Positions 56,718 to 64,000 of a stretch of DNA of 64,000 bases are shown here, piece after piece. The number at the start of each line of letters is the position of its first letter. Positions within the stretch are counted from its first letter, which is position 1. A program made the translations under genes and the position numbers. This stretch comes from Pseudomonas monsensis. Its GTDB lineage: Bacteria; Pseudomonadota; Gammaproteobacteria; Pseudomonadales; Pseudomonadaceae. Below the pieces are notes generated by a model. That model worked only from the letters and a program-made list of their open reading frames with translations. It was not told the origin of the DNA and ran no database searches. The stretch spans positions 1,739,501 through 1,803,500 of the forward strand of contig NZ_CP077087.1 of NCBI RefSeq assembly GCF_014268495.2, read 5' to 3'.

Positions 56718-57305
56718 ATGAGTCGTGAAGCCCTGCAGGAATCGCTGTCCGCAGTGATGGATAACGAAGCGGACGAACTGGAATTGCGTCGAGTGCTCAA
56801 TGCACTGGATGATGTGGATACCCGTGAGACCTGGGCTCGTTACCAGATCGCTCGGGCAGCCATGCACAAGGATTTGCTGCTTCCACGTCTGGATATCGCT
56901 GCGGCAGTGTCTGCTGCGCTGGAAGACGAAACGGCTCCGGCCAAAGTATCCCGCAGCCCATGGCGCAGCCTTGGTCGTCTGGCTGTTGCCGCCTCGGTGA
57001 CCGTTGCCGTTCTGGCGGGTGTGCGTCTGTACAACCAGGACGAAATCGCTGGTGCCGAACTGGCTCAGCAATCCAATCAGCCAACCCTGGCCACTCCACA
57101 GGTAAAAGGCCCGGCTGTTCTGGCAGGCTACAGTGAGAGTTCCGAAGCGACTGGCCCAATGGCCAATGGCGTATTGCAAGGTCAGCCAGGCTGGCATGAC
57201 CAGCGTCTGCCAGGCTATCTGCGTCAGCACGCTCAGCAGGCTGCACTGAAAGGTACTGAAAGCGCACTGCCTTATGCGCGTGCCGCAAGCCTGGAAAACC
57301 GTTAA
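56718..57305 (+). CDS. mucA: Anti-sigma factor MucA
   Basis: A 195-residue single-pass inner-membrane anti-sigma factor. The cytosolic AlgU-binding domain is MSREALQESLSAVMDNEADELELRRVLNAL. The transmembrane segment is LAVAASVTVAVLAGVRL (about 94-110), followed by a periplasmic domain bound by MucB. The length is that of intact MucA, so no mucoid-type truncation is present. AlgW/MucP cleave it under envelope stress. Confidence 0.96.
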   Translation: MSREALQESLSAVMDNEADELELRRVLNALDDVDTRETWARYQIARAAMHKDLLLPRLDIAAAVSAALEDETAPAKVSRSPWRSLGRLAVAASVTVAVLAGVRLYNQDEIAGAELAQQSNQPTLATPQVKGPAVLAGYSESSEATGPMANGVLQGQPGWHDQRLPGYLRQHAQQAALKGTESALPYARAASLENR

Positions 57306-57313
57306 GGAGGATC

Positions 57314-58279
57314 ATGCGCGCCATACCTCTACTTTCGCTTCTGCTCAGTGGCTGGTTCATTGTTCCAGCCCACGCTGATGAGGCCCAGGACTGGTTGACC
57401 CGGCTGGGCCAGGCCGAGCAGCGGCAAAGCTTTCACGGCACCTTCGTTTACGAGCGTAACGGTAGTTTTTCTACCCACAACATCTGGCATCGTGTCCAGA
57501 ATGGCCAGGTCCGCGAGCGTTTGCTCCAGCTCGACGGTTCGGCACAGGAAGTCGTGCGCATTGATGGACATACTCAATGCGTCAGCGGCACCCTGATTGC
57601 GGGGTTGGGAGATTCTCCAAACTCTACTGCTCGTTCTCTCGATCCCCAGAAGCTGAAAAACTGGTATGACCTTGCCGTCATTGGCAAATCGCGCGTGGCC
57701 GGGCGGGACGCAGTGATCGTATCGCTGACGCCTCGCGATCAGCATCGCTACGGCTTCGAACTGCATCTGGACAAACAGACCGGCCTGCCGCTCAAGTCGT
57801 TGCTGCTGAACGACAAGGGGCAGTTGCTGGAGCGATTCCAGTTCACCAGCCTCAATACCGACGAAGTTCCTTCGGACAAGGATTTGCTGGCTGACGCCGA
57901 CTGCAAGTCAGTCACGCTGGACAGTGACAAGGCTTCAGCCATGAAGACCGCTCAGGTCTGGCATTCCGACTGGTTGCCACCGGGCTTCGAACTGACCAGC
58001 AGCACGTCGCACAAGGATCCGGAAACCAAGACCCAGGTCAACAGCTTGCTGTATGACGACGGTCTGGCGCGTTTCTCGGTTTTCCTCGAGCCTTTGAATG
58101 GCGCTACGGTCACCGATACCCGTACGCAATTGGGCCCGACCGTTGCCGTATCCCGCCGCCTGACGACGCCACAAGGCGAAATGATGGTGACGGTGGTGGG
58201 CGAGATTCCTATTGGCACAGCCGAACGAATTGCGCTGTCGATGCGTAACAATGATGGCGCTGCAACCAGCAAGCAGTGA
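57314..58279 (+). CDS. mucB: Periplasmic regulator MucB (RseB)
   Basis: A 321-residue periplasmic protein with a signal peptide (IPLLSLLLSGWFIVPAHA). RseB-like motifs are DWLTRLGQAEQRQSFHGTFVYERNG, HIWHRVQNG-type strands, DRYGFELHLDKQTGLPLKS-like repeats and a C-terminal domain with VSRRLTTPQGEMMVTVVGEIP. It shields MucA from AlgW and senses lipid signals. An AAGGAGG ribosome site lies 8 bases after the mucA stop. Confidence 0.95.
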   Translation: MRAIPLLSLLLSGWFIVPAHADEAQDWLTRLGQAEQRQSFHGTFVYERNGSFSTHNIWHRVQNGQVRERLLQLDGSAQEVVRIDGHTQCVSGTLIAGLGDSPNSTARSLDPQKLKNWYDLAVIGKSRVAGRDAVIVSLTPRDQHRYGFELHLDKQTGLPLKSLLLNDKGQLLERFQFTSLNTDEVPSDKDLLADADCKSVTLDSDKASAMKTAQVWHSDWLPPGFELTSSTSHKDPETKTQVNSLLYDDGLARFSVFLEPLNGATVTDTRTQLGPTVAVSRRLTTPQGEMMVTVVGEIPIGTAERIALSMRNNDGAATSKQ

Positions 58280-58486
58280 GCTGATTCCAGTCATTCCCAC
58301 TTCGTCGCCGAGACGTAGAAATGTTTGCTGAGCATTTTCATTTGCAAAACACCTGAAAATTTTTTATAGGTCAGAGCCTCACGGCTCTGGCCTTGTTTGT
58401 TGTTCCCGGAACAAAAATGCCGGTCGGTGGTTTCCGGTGTTCCTTGCTCCATATCGCTTAACCCTGCTCGTCGTAACGGGAGCTGT
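58280..58486. other. mucB-mucD intergenic region
   Basis: A 207-base gap where some pseudomonads carry mucC. No mucC-like frame is present. A hairpin CAGAGCC-tcac-GGCTCTG near 58373-58390 followed by a T-rich stretch could be an attenuator or weak terminator. Confidence 0.55.
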
Positions 58487-59917
58487 ATGTCGATACCAAG
58501 TTTGAAATCTTATCTCTCCATTTTCGCCACCGTGCTGTTGCTCGGTCAGGCCGTACCTGCTGCGCAAGCAGCCGATCTGCCTGACTTCACCCAATTGGTC
58601 GAACAAGCTTCGCCAGCCGTGGTGAACATCAGTACCACGCAGAAACTGCCGGATCGCAAGGTCAACCAGCAGATGCCAGACCTGGAAGGCTTGCCGCCGA
58701 TGCTGCGCGAGTTCTTCGAACGTGGCATGCCGCCTCAACAGCGCTCGCCGCGTGGTGATCGTCAGCGTGAAGCGCAATCGTTGGGTTCGGGCTTCATCAT
58801 CTCTCCGGATGGCTACATTCTGACCAACAACCACGTGATCGCCGATGCCGACGAAATCCTCGTCCGTCTCGCCGACCGCAGTGAAATGAAAGCCAAACTG
58901 ATCGGCACCGACCCACGTTCCGACGTGGCGCTGCTGAAAATCGAAGGCAAGGATCTGCCAGTGCTGAAGCTTGGCAAATCCCAGGACCTGAAAGCCGGCC
59001 AGTGGGTCGTTGCCATCGGTTCGCCGTTCGGCTTCGACCACACTGTGACCCAAGGCATCGTCAGCGCCGTGGGCCGTAGCCTGCCGAACGAAAACTACGT
59101 GCCGTTCATCCAGACCGACGTGCCGATCAACCCGGGTAACTCCGGTGGTCCGCTGTTCAACCTGAATGGTGAAGTGGTCGGGATCAACTCGCAGATCTAC
59201 ACCCGTTCCGGTGGCTTCATGGGCGTGTCGTTCGCCATTCCGATCGACGTGGCGATGGATGTGTCCAACCAGTTGAAGAGCGGTGGCAAGGTCAGCCGCG
59301 GTTGGCTTGGTGTGGTCATTCAGGAAGTGAACAAGGATCTGGCCGAGTCGTTCGGTCTGGAAAAGCCGGCCGGTGCGCTGGTGGCACAGATCCAGGATGA
59401 CGGTCCGGCGGCCAAGGGCGGTCTGCAAGTCGGCGACGTGATTCTGAGCATGAACGGCCAGCCGATTGTCATGTCCGCTGACCTGCCGCATCTGGTCGGC
59501 GCACTGAAGGCGGGCGCGAAAGCCAATCTTGAAGTGATTCGTGAAGGCAAGCGCAAGAACGTCGAGCTGACGGTGGGTGCGATTCCGGACGAAGACAAGG
59601 CGCTGGACGCGCTGCCGAAGTCGGGCACTGAAAGCACCAGCAATCGCCTTGGTGTTTCGGTAGGCGAGCTGACCGCCGAGCAGAAGAAAACCTACGACCT
59701 TAAAGGTGGTGTGGTGATCAAGGAAGTGCAGGATGGTCCTGCGGCCCTGATCGGTCTGCAGCCGGGTGACGTGATCACTCACCTGAACAACCAGGCCATC
59801 GGCTCCACCAAGGAGTTCGCCGACATCGCCAAGGCACTGCCGAAGAACCGTTCGGTGTCGATGCGGGTTCTGCGTCAAGGTCGCGCGAGCTTCATCACCT
59901 TCAAGCTGGCTGAATAA
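58487..59917 (+). CDS. mucD: Periplasmic serine protease MucD (DegP/HtrA family)
   Basis: A 476-residue HtrA protease-chaperone. Signal peptide about 1-28 (SIFATVLLLGQAVPAAQA). Trypsin-like domain with triad His116 (NNHVIAD), Asp146 (RSDVALLKI) and Ser219 (NPGNSGGPLFN). Two PDZ domains follow at about 265-365 (RGWLGVVIQEV) and 375-476 (NRLGVSVGELT). It degrades misfolded envelope proteins and dampens AlgU activation. Confidence 0.96.
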   Translation: MSIPSLKSYLSIFATVLLLGQAVPAAQAADLPDFTQLVEQASPAVVNISTTQKLPDRKVNQQMPDLEGLPPMLREFFERGMPPQQRSPRGDRQREAQSLGSGFIISPDGYILTNNHVIADADEILVRLADRSEMKAKLIGTDPRSDVALLKIEGKDLPVLKLGKSQDLKAGQWVVAIGSPFGFDHTVTQGIVSAVGRSLPNENYVPFIQTDVPINPGNSGGPLFNLNGEVVGINSQIYTRSGGFMGVSFAIPIDVAMDVSNQLKSGGKVSRGWLGVVIQEVNKDLAESFGLEKPAGALVAQIQDDGPAAKGGLQVGDVILSMNGQPIVMSADLPHLVGALKAGAKANLEVIREGKRKNVELTVGAIPDEDKALDALPKSGTESTSNRLGVSVGELTAEQKKTYDLKGGVVIKEVQDGPAALIGLQPGDVITHLNNQAIGSTKEFADIAKALPKNRSVSMRVLRQGRASFITFKLAE

Positions 59918-59939
59918 TTCAGCGCCGAAGGCAAAAACA

Positions 59940-59966
59940 AACCGCCTCGAAAGAGGCGGTTTTTTA
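59940..59966 (+). terminator. Rho-independent terminator of the algU-muc operon
   Basis: AACCGCCTC-gaaa-GAGGCGGTT followed by a T-run, 23 bases after mucD. Confidence 0.93.
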
Positions 59967-59995
59967 TGCCGGAAGCTTTTTGCCGAAAGACAGAA

Positions 59996-61429
59996 TCAGC
60001 CCATCATGTCCTTGATCATGCGCTCCTGCTCCATCAGCTCGCGCTGGCGGGCATCAATACGCGATGACAGCGGGAAGTTGCTGCCTGCCTTGCGCTTGGC
60101 AAAATCCAGTTGCTGGATCGCCTGACGGTAATCGCCGACCAGTGCGAAGTACTCGGCGCGCGCCTGATGCAAACCGATGATGTTGCCTGACAAGCCCCGG
60201 GTTTCAGCGACCTGATACCAGACGTCCGGATCATCCGGGCGCGACTTGAGCAAGCCTTCCAGGGCCTTCTCGGCATCGGCTGTGCGGTTCTGCTTGAGCA
60301 GTAGATCCACGCGCACCTGATTCAGTGGATAGTTGCCCGGATACTGCGTGAGCATCCGGTCCACCCGCGATTGCGCATCTGCCAAGCGATTATTGGTGAT
60401 GTCCAGATCGACCTGTGCAAGGTTGTAGATGATTTCGTTCGGCGCCGCTGCCAGCAGTGGCTTGAGATTCTCCCGAGCCTCGTTCAACTGGCCGCCCTTG
60501 ATCTGGGCGATTGCCAGACCGTAGCGTGCGACGTTGTTCTTCGGGTTCTCATCCAGTTGTGCACGGAAGCGTTTGGCACTCAGCCCCGGGGTTTCTTCGT
60601 AGATCAGTTGCACGCGCGCGCGGATCAGTTGATAGCGCAGGCTGTCTTCGATGCCGCCGGGTTTGGCCTGTTCGGCACGGTTGCGGGTGTCGGCGATACG
60701 CGATTCAGTGACCGGGTGAGTCAGCAGGAACTCCGGCGGCTTGGCGTCGAAGCGATACTGGCGCATCAGGCGTTCGAACATGGTCGGCATCGAGCGCGGG
60801 TCGTACCCTGCCTTTTCCAGATTGAGGATGCCGATGCGGTCGGCTTCCTGTTCGTTCTGACGGGAGAATGTGCGTTGTGACTGAATCGCCGCCGCCTGGG
60901 TGCCGGCGATGGTCGCGATGCCGGCGTCACCGCCGCCGGCTGCGGCGATGACGATCCCGGCCAGCAGGGCTGCCATCATCGGCACCTGCATCCGCTGGGA
61001 CGCCTCGACGCCGCGGGCAAAGTGACGTTGCGACAAGTGAGCCAGTTCGTGGGCCAGTACCGAAGCGTATTCGCCTTCGGTCTGTGCATTGAGGAACAGG
61101 CCGCCGTTGACCCCGACCACGCCGCCCGGTGCCGCGAAGGCGTTGAGTTGCGGGCTGTTGATCAGAATGAATTCAAGGCGGCGGTCGGTGACCTGACTGG
61201 TTTCCACCAGCTTGTAGACGCTGGATTCGACGTAGTCCTTGAGCTGCGGATCGTTGAGCTGTGCAACCTGGCTGCGCAGCATGGCCAGCCAGGCCCGACC
61301 GAGCTGGTATTCCTGTTGCGGCGAGACAATGGCAGAACTGGCGTCGCCAAGTGACGGCAGATCGTCGGCAAAGCCCGGTGAGGCGAGCAGGCAAGCGAGC
61401 GTCAGCAGGGTAGGGCGCAGAAAAGTCAT
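59996..61429 (-). CDS. bepA: M48 family metalloprotease BepA-like, with TPR domain
   Basis: A 477-residue periplasmic metalloprotease. The signal peptide is LLTLACLLASPGFA. The zinc motif HELAH (His127, Glu128, His131) lies in VLAHELAHLSQRHFARG, with a downstream EADRIGI providing the third ligand. The C-terminal half has repeated helical pairs (LNEARENLKPLL, RLADAQSRVDRML, AEKALEGLLKSRPDD), i.e. TPRs. BepA promotes LptD maturation and outer-membrane quality control. It is convergent with mucD, fitting an envelope-homeostasis cluster. Confidence 0.92.
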   Translation of the reverse strand: MTFLRPTLLTLACLLASPGFADDLPSLGDASSAIVSPQQEYQLGRAWLAMLRSQVAQLNDPQLKDYVESSVYKLVETSQVTDRRLEFILINSPQLNAFAAPGGVVGVNGGLFLNAQTEGEYASVLAHELAHLSQRHFARGVEASQRMQVPMMAALLAGIVIAAAGGGDAGIATIAGTQAAAIQSQRTFSRQNEQEADRIGILNLEKAGYDPRSMPTMFERLMRQYRFDAKPPEFLLTHPVTESRIADTRNRAEQAKPGGIEDSLRYQLIRARVQLIYEETPGLSAKRFRAQLDENPKNNVARYGLAIAQIKGGQLNEARENLKPLLAAAPNEIIYNLAQVDLDITNNRLADAQSRVDRMLTQYPGNYPLNQVRVDLLLKQNRTADAEKALEGLLKSRPDDPDVWYQVAETRGLSGNIIGLHQARAEYFALVGDYRQAIQQLDFAKRKAGSNFPLSSRIDARQRELMEQERMIKDMMG

Positions 61430-61528
61430 GCACAAAGCCTTAGAAGACAAAGACCTTACTGTAGCCGGACACCGGGCTTGCGACCAGATATTCTAGGCAG
61501 CTCGAATGACCTGATCCGGAGTGACGCA

Positions 61529-61768
61529 ATGACTGACGCTGTAGCCCATGACGTGGAACTGGACGCCAGTGGCCTTAATTGTCCGTTGCCGTTACTCAAG
61601 GCAAAAATGGAACTCAACAAGCTCCCGAGCGGTGCGGTGCTCAAGGTGATCGCCACGGATGCGGGTTCGCAACGCGATTTCCGCACTTTCGCCCGCTTGG
61701 CCGGTCATGTGCTGCTGCGCGAAGAAGACGACGCCGGTGTTTACCGTTACTGGTTGAAGAAAGCCTGA
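61529..61768 (+). CDS. TusA family sulfurtransferase-like protein
   Basis: A 79-residue protein of the TusA/SirA/YedF family. The signature LDASGLNCPLPLLKAKMELNKL carries the CPxP motif with Cys18, and VLKVIATDAGSQRDFRTFARLAGH is the second conserved block. TusA-type proteins carry persulfide sulfur or act in regulation. It lies 32 bases before the PerM-type permease gene and is probably co-transcribed. Which sulfur pathway it serves is unknown. Confidence 0.9.
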   Translation: MTDAVAHDVELDASGLNCPLPLLKAKMELNKLPSGAVLKVIATDAGSQRDFRTFARLAGHVLLREEDDAGVYRYWLKKA

Positions 61769-61800
61769 AACCGACAGCGTAAAAGCCCTGAGGATTATTG

Positions 61801-62871
61801 ATGTTCAAAGTGTTACGCGACTGGATTCAGCGCTACTTTTCCGATGAAGAGGCGGTGGTGCTGGCGGTGCTGTTGATTCTCGCCTTCACGGCTGTGCTCA
61901 CCCTCGGCGGAATGCTGGCCCCGGTGTTGGCCGGGATGGTGCTCGCTTATCTGATGCAGGGCCTGGTGGTGACGCTCGAGCGACTGCGGGTGCCGGGTGG
62001 TGCGGCGGTGGGGCTGGTATTTGCGCTGTTCATGGGCGTGCTGATGCTGTTTATCGTCGTGGTGCTGCCGTTGCTCTGGCATCAGGTGATCACGCTGTTC
62101 AACGAACTGCCGGGCATGCTTGCCAAGTGGCAATCGTTGCTCCTGCTGCTGCCAGAGCGGTACCCGCATCTGGTCTCCGATGAGCAGGTGCTGCAGGCCA
62201 TCGAAGCGGCGCGTGGCGAGATCGGCAAGTTCGGGCAATGGGCGCTGACGTTTTCGCTATCGAGCCTGCCGCTGCTGGTCAACATCATGATCTATCTGGT
62301 GCTGGTGCCGATCCTGGTGTTCTTCTTCCTCAAGGACCGGTCGATGATCGGCGAGTGGGTGCGCGGCTATTTGCCCCGCGAGCGCGCTCTGATCACCCGG
62401 GTCGCGCAGGAAATGAACCGGCAGATCGCCAACTACATTCGCGGCAAGGTGATCGAAATCGTGATCTGCGGTGGCGTGACTTACATCGGCTTCGTTGCGC
62501 TGGGGCTCAATTACGCGGCGCTGCTGGCGTTGTTGGTGGGTGTGTCGGTGGTGGTGCCTTATGTCGGCGCTGTGGTGGTGACGGTGCCCGTGCTGTTGAT
62601 CGCCTTGTTCCAGTGGGGCTGGAGCGATCAGTTCATCTATCTGATGGCGGTCTACGGGATCATTCAGACGCTGGACGGCAACGTGCTGGTGCCGCTGCTG
62701 TTTTCGGAGGCGGTCAACCTGCACCCGGTGGCGATCATTTGTGCAGTGCTGTTGTTTGGCGGGCTGTGGGGCTTTTGGGGGGTGTTCTTTGCGATCCCGC
62801 TGGCGACGCTGTTCAAGGCTGTGCTTGATGCCTGGCCGCGCAAGGAACCGGTGGTGGCACCTTTGCTGTAA
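61801..62871 (+). CDS. AI-2E/PerM family permease
   Basis: A 356-residue inner-membrane protein with seven or more hydrophobic segments: AVVLAVLLILAFTAVLTLGGMLAPVLAGMVLAYLM, VFALFMGVLMLFIVVVLPLLW, LVNIMIYLVLVPILVFFFLKDR, and near the end LLFGGLWGFWGVFFAIPLATLF. The family signature GxLLPxIG appears in variant form as SVVVPYVGAVVVTVPV. Members export autoinducer-2 or act as Na+/H+ antiporters, but most are uncharacterised. The ATG at 61801 follows GAGGAT. Confidence 0.88.
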   Translation: MFKVLRDWIQRYFSDEEAVVLAVLLILAFTAVLTLGGMLAPVLAGMVLAYLMQGLVVTLERLRVPGGAAVGLVFALFMGVLMLFIVVVLPLLWHQVITLFNELPGMLAKWQSLLLLLPERYPHLVSDEQVLQAIEAARGEIGKFGQWALTFSLSSLPLLVNIMIYLVLVPILVFFFLKDRSMIGEWVRGYLPRERALITRVAQEMNRQIANYIRGKVIEIVICGGVTYIGFVALGLNYAALLALLVGVSVVVPYVGAVVVTVPVLLIALFQWGWSDQFIYLMAVYGIIQTLDGNVLVPLLFSEAVNLHPVAIICAVLLFGGLWGFWGVFFAIPLATLFKAVLDAWPRKEPVVAPLL

Positions 62872-62892
62872 TCGGGCTGAGGCGTGGGGTCT

Positions 62893-62967
62893 CATCGCTG
62901 GCAAGCCAGCTCCCACAGGGTTTCAGGCGCATACAAAACCTGTGGGGGCCGGCTTGCCAGCGATGGC
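62893..62967. repeat. REP inverted pair
   Basis: Facing REP copies catcgctggcaagccagctc and gtgggggccggcttgccagc. They lie between the convergent PerM-type and prxQ genes. Confidence 0.85.
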
Positions 62968-62991
62968 GTCAGTGAGAGCGACGCCAAAACA

Positions 62992-63465
62992 TCAGGCTTT
63001 ATTCAAATCCTGAGCCGCCGCCAGCACCGCATCCACATGCCCCGGCACTTTCACGCCGCGCCATTCCTGGCGCAGTACACCGTTCTTGTCGATCAGGAAC
63101 GTGCTGCGATCAACGCCCAGGTATTCCTTGCCGTACAGCTTCTTCAACTTGATCACGTCGAACAGCTGGCAAACGGCTTCGTCCTTGTCGCTGATCAGCT
63201 CGAACGGAAACGCCTGCTTGCACTTGAAGTTTTCGTGGGACTTCAGGCTGTCGCGGGAGATACCGAAAATTTCCGTGTTGGCTGCCTGGAATGCCGCGTA
63301 CTGATCACGAAAACCCTGGCCTTCAGTGGTGCAGCCCGGAGTGCTGTCTTTCGGGTAGAAGTAGATCACCACTTGTTTGCCTTTCAGGGCAGACAGGCTG
63401 ACGGTCTGCCCGCTGGTGGCAGGGGCTTCGAAATCCGTAACCGGTTGGTCGATGACAACGGCCAT
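62992..63465 (-). CDS. bcp: Thioredoxin-dependent peroxiredoxin (PrxQ/Bcp)
   Basis: A 157-residue peroxiredoxin that reduces hydroperoxides. The peroxidatic Cys45 is in YPKDSTPGCTTEGQGFRD. Position 50, a resolving cysteine in E. coli Bcp, is glutamine here, so the enzyme must use another thiol (the FKCKQ cysteine or an external one) to recycle. It lies 10 bases downstream of gcvR on the same strand, an order also found in enterobacteria (gcvR-bcp). Confidence 0.93.
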   Translation of the reverse strand: MAVVIDQPVTDFEAPATSGQTVSLSALKGKQVVIYFYPKDSTPGCTTEGQGFRDQYAAFQAANTEIFGISRDSLKSHENFKCKQAFPFELISDKDEAVCQLFDVIKLKKLYGKEYLGVDRSTFLIDKNGVLRQEWRGVKVPGHVDAVLAAAQDLNKA

Positions 63466-63475
63466 GAAAGCTTCC

Positions 63476-64000
63476 TTACATTGGGTTTTGTGGGCGCCAG
63501 GGTTCGATCAGCGCATCCAGGTTCATCGCGTCGGCGAAGTCGAGGAACTGATCGCGCAGCCAGCTGATCTGTGTGCCGGCCGGCAGCGTCACGGTGAACG
63601 TGGCGTTGAGCATGGTGCCGCCGGTCTGGGGTGCCTGATACGTGTCGCAGGTCAGGTTTTCCAGCTCGACGTTGTGATCCATGAAGAACTGGCACAGCTC
63701 ATTGATGATGTCAGGGCGATACGCCGAGCTGACATAAGCCACGTACGGCAACGCTTGCGGGCGGTTTTCCAGCGCCGCACTGCGCACCACGTTGACGGTG
63801 AAAGCGTGCCGTTTGGCCAGCACCGGCAGGCTGCCTTCGAGGCGGGCCAGCGCGTCCCAGCTACCGGTAATCTCCAGCACCAGCGCACTGCACTCGCCGT
63901 GGCGGGTCAGGCGGGAGGTGACGACGGCGCAGCGATTTTCATGGCTGGCGCGACACAGGACGTTAGTCAGCTCCATGGGGTTGGCGCCAAGGGCACTGAT
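63476..64000 (-). CDS. gcvR: Glycine cleavage system repressor GcvR (5' end cut by window)
   Basis: The readable 174 residues contain two ACT domains: ISALGANPMELTNVLCRASHENRCAVVTSRLTRHGE, then a second beginning YVAYVSSAYRPDIINELCQFFMDHNVELENLTCDTY. An internal ATG at 63976 is not the true start, because the frame upstream of it (ISALGANP) is the usual first ACT strand and is open to the edge. GcvR binds GcvA to repress glycine cleavage genes. It forms an operon with bcp. Confidence 0.9.
   Translation of the reverse strand: MSALGANPMELTNVLCRASHENRCAVVTSRLTRHGECSALVLEITGSWDALARLEGSLPVLAKRHAFTVNVVRSAALENRPQALPYVAYVSSAYRPDIINELCQFFMDHNVELENLTCDTYQAPQTGGTMLNATFTVTLPAGTQISWLRDQFLDFADAMNLDALIEPWRPQNPM

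Noticed and set aside
58379..59878. Minus-strand frame of about 499 codons opposite mucD
   Set aside because: It is the antisense shadow of an HtrA protease with an intact catalytic triad.
1..64000. CRISPR array or intact prophage
   Set aside because: No regularly spaced identical direct repeats with unique spacers, and no phage structural or integrase genes, were seen. All short repeats found are REP, mosaic or RTX-coding repeats.

Overview
The window looks like a chromosomal segment of a Pseudomonas of the P. fluorescens group. The evidence is the high GC content, many Pseudomonas REP sequences (core GTGGGAGC-GGCTTGC-TCGCGA), and a right-hand half whose gene order is that of the pseudomonad core chromosome: ung, tctABC-opdH-tctDE, ygfZ, sdhE, nadB, algU-mucABD, prxQ-gcvR. 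These assignments rest on reading the proteins and on family knowledge; no search was run.

Left part (1-16.9 kb): metabolic and stress genes. These are a PfpI/DJ-1 protein, a YegP protein, a class II aldolase plus DapA-like lyase pair with a divergent XRE-cupin regulator and a clear operator, a SIR2-like DUF4917 protein, an iron alcohol dehydrogenase, a tandem pair of unknown secreted proteins, FosA, a LysE exporter, a PAS-GAF-GGDEF cyclase, a KGG microprotein missed by length cutoffs, a DUF4142 protein, a solitary HsdR-N-like nuclease protein, two AidA/PixA-type proteins behind a good sigma70 promoter, and two methyltransferases.

17-22.5 kb: a tRNA-Gly(CCC) whose 3' end and downstream flank are duplicated about 0.93 kb away. 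Between the copies lie a MITE-like inverted repeat and a small gene remnant, which looks like the scar of an integrated element. Then come phaG, rsuA, a membrane diguanylate cyclase with an overlapping CWC protein, and a tandemly expanded intergenic mosaic repeat.

22.5-32.5 kb: a complete guanidine-assimilation operon on the minus strand. A guanidine-I (ykkC) riboswitch precedes an ABC transporter (binding protein, permease, ATPase), two DUF1989 proteins (carboxyguanidine deiminase type), a biotin-dependent urea/guanidine carboxylase and allophanate hydrolase. The carboxylase reading frame carries an in-frame REP pair that adds about 27 residues.

32.7-41.5 kb: accessory surface region. Two Tyr/Gly-rich lipoproteins, then a lower-GC cassette of glycosyltransferase, unknown membrane-anchored protein and a 1847-residue RTX protein with no type I secretion genes beside it.

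41.5-64 kb: conserved core. An enoyl-CoA hydratase/HIBCH-like protein, ung, an AbrB-type permease, the tricarboxylate uptake system (tctCBA, OprD-type porin, tctDE two-component system) with A-rich Hfq/Crc-type leaders on both the porin and binding-protein genes, an HDOD protein, ygfZ, sdhE-ygfX, nadB, the envelope-stress operon algU-mucA-mucB-mucD (no mucC) with two AlgU-type promoters, bepA, a TusA-like protein, a PerM-type permease, a PrxQ peroxiredoxin and gcvR, which runs off the right edge.
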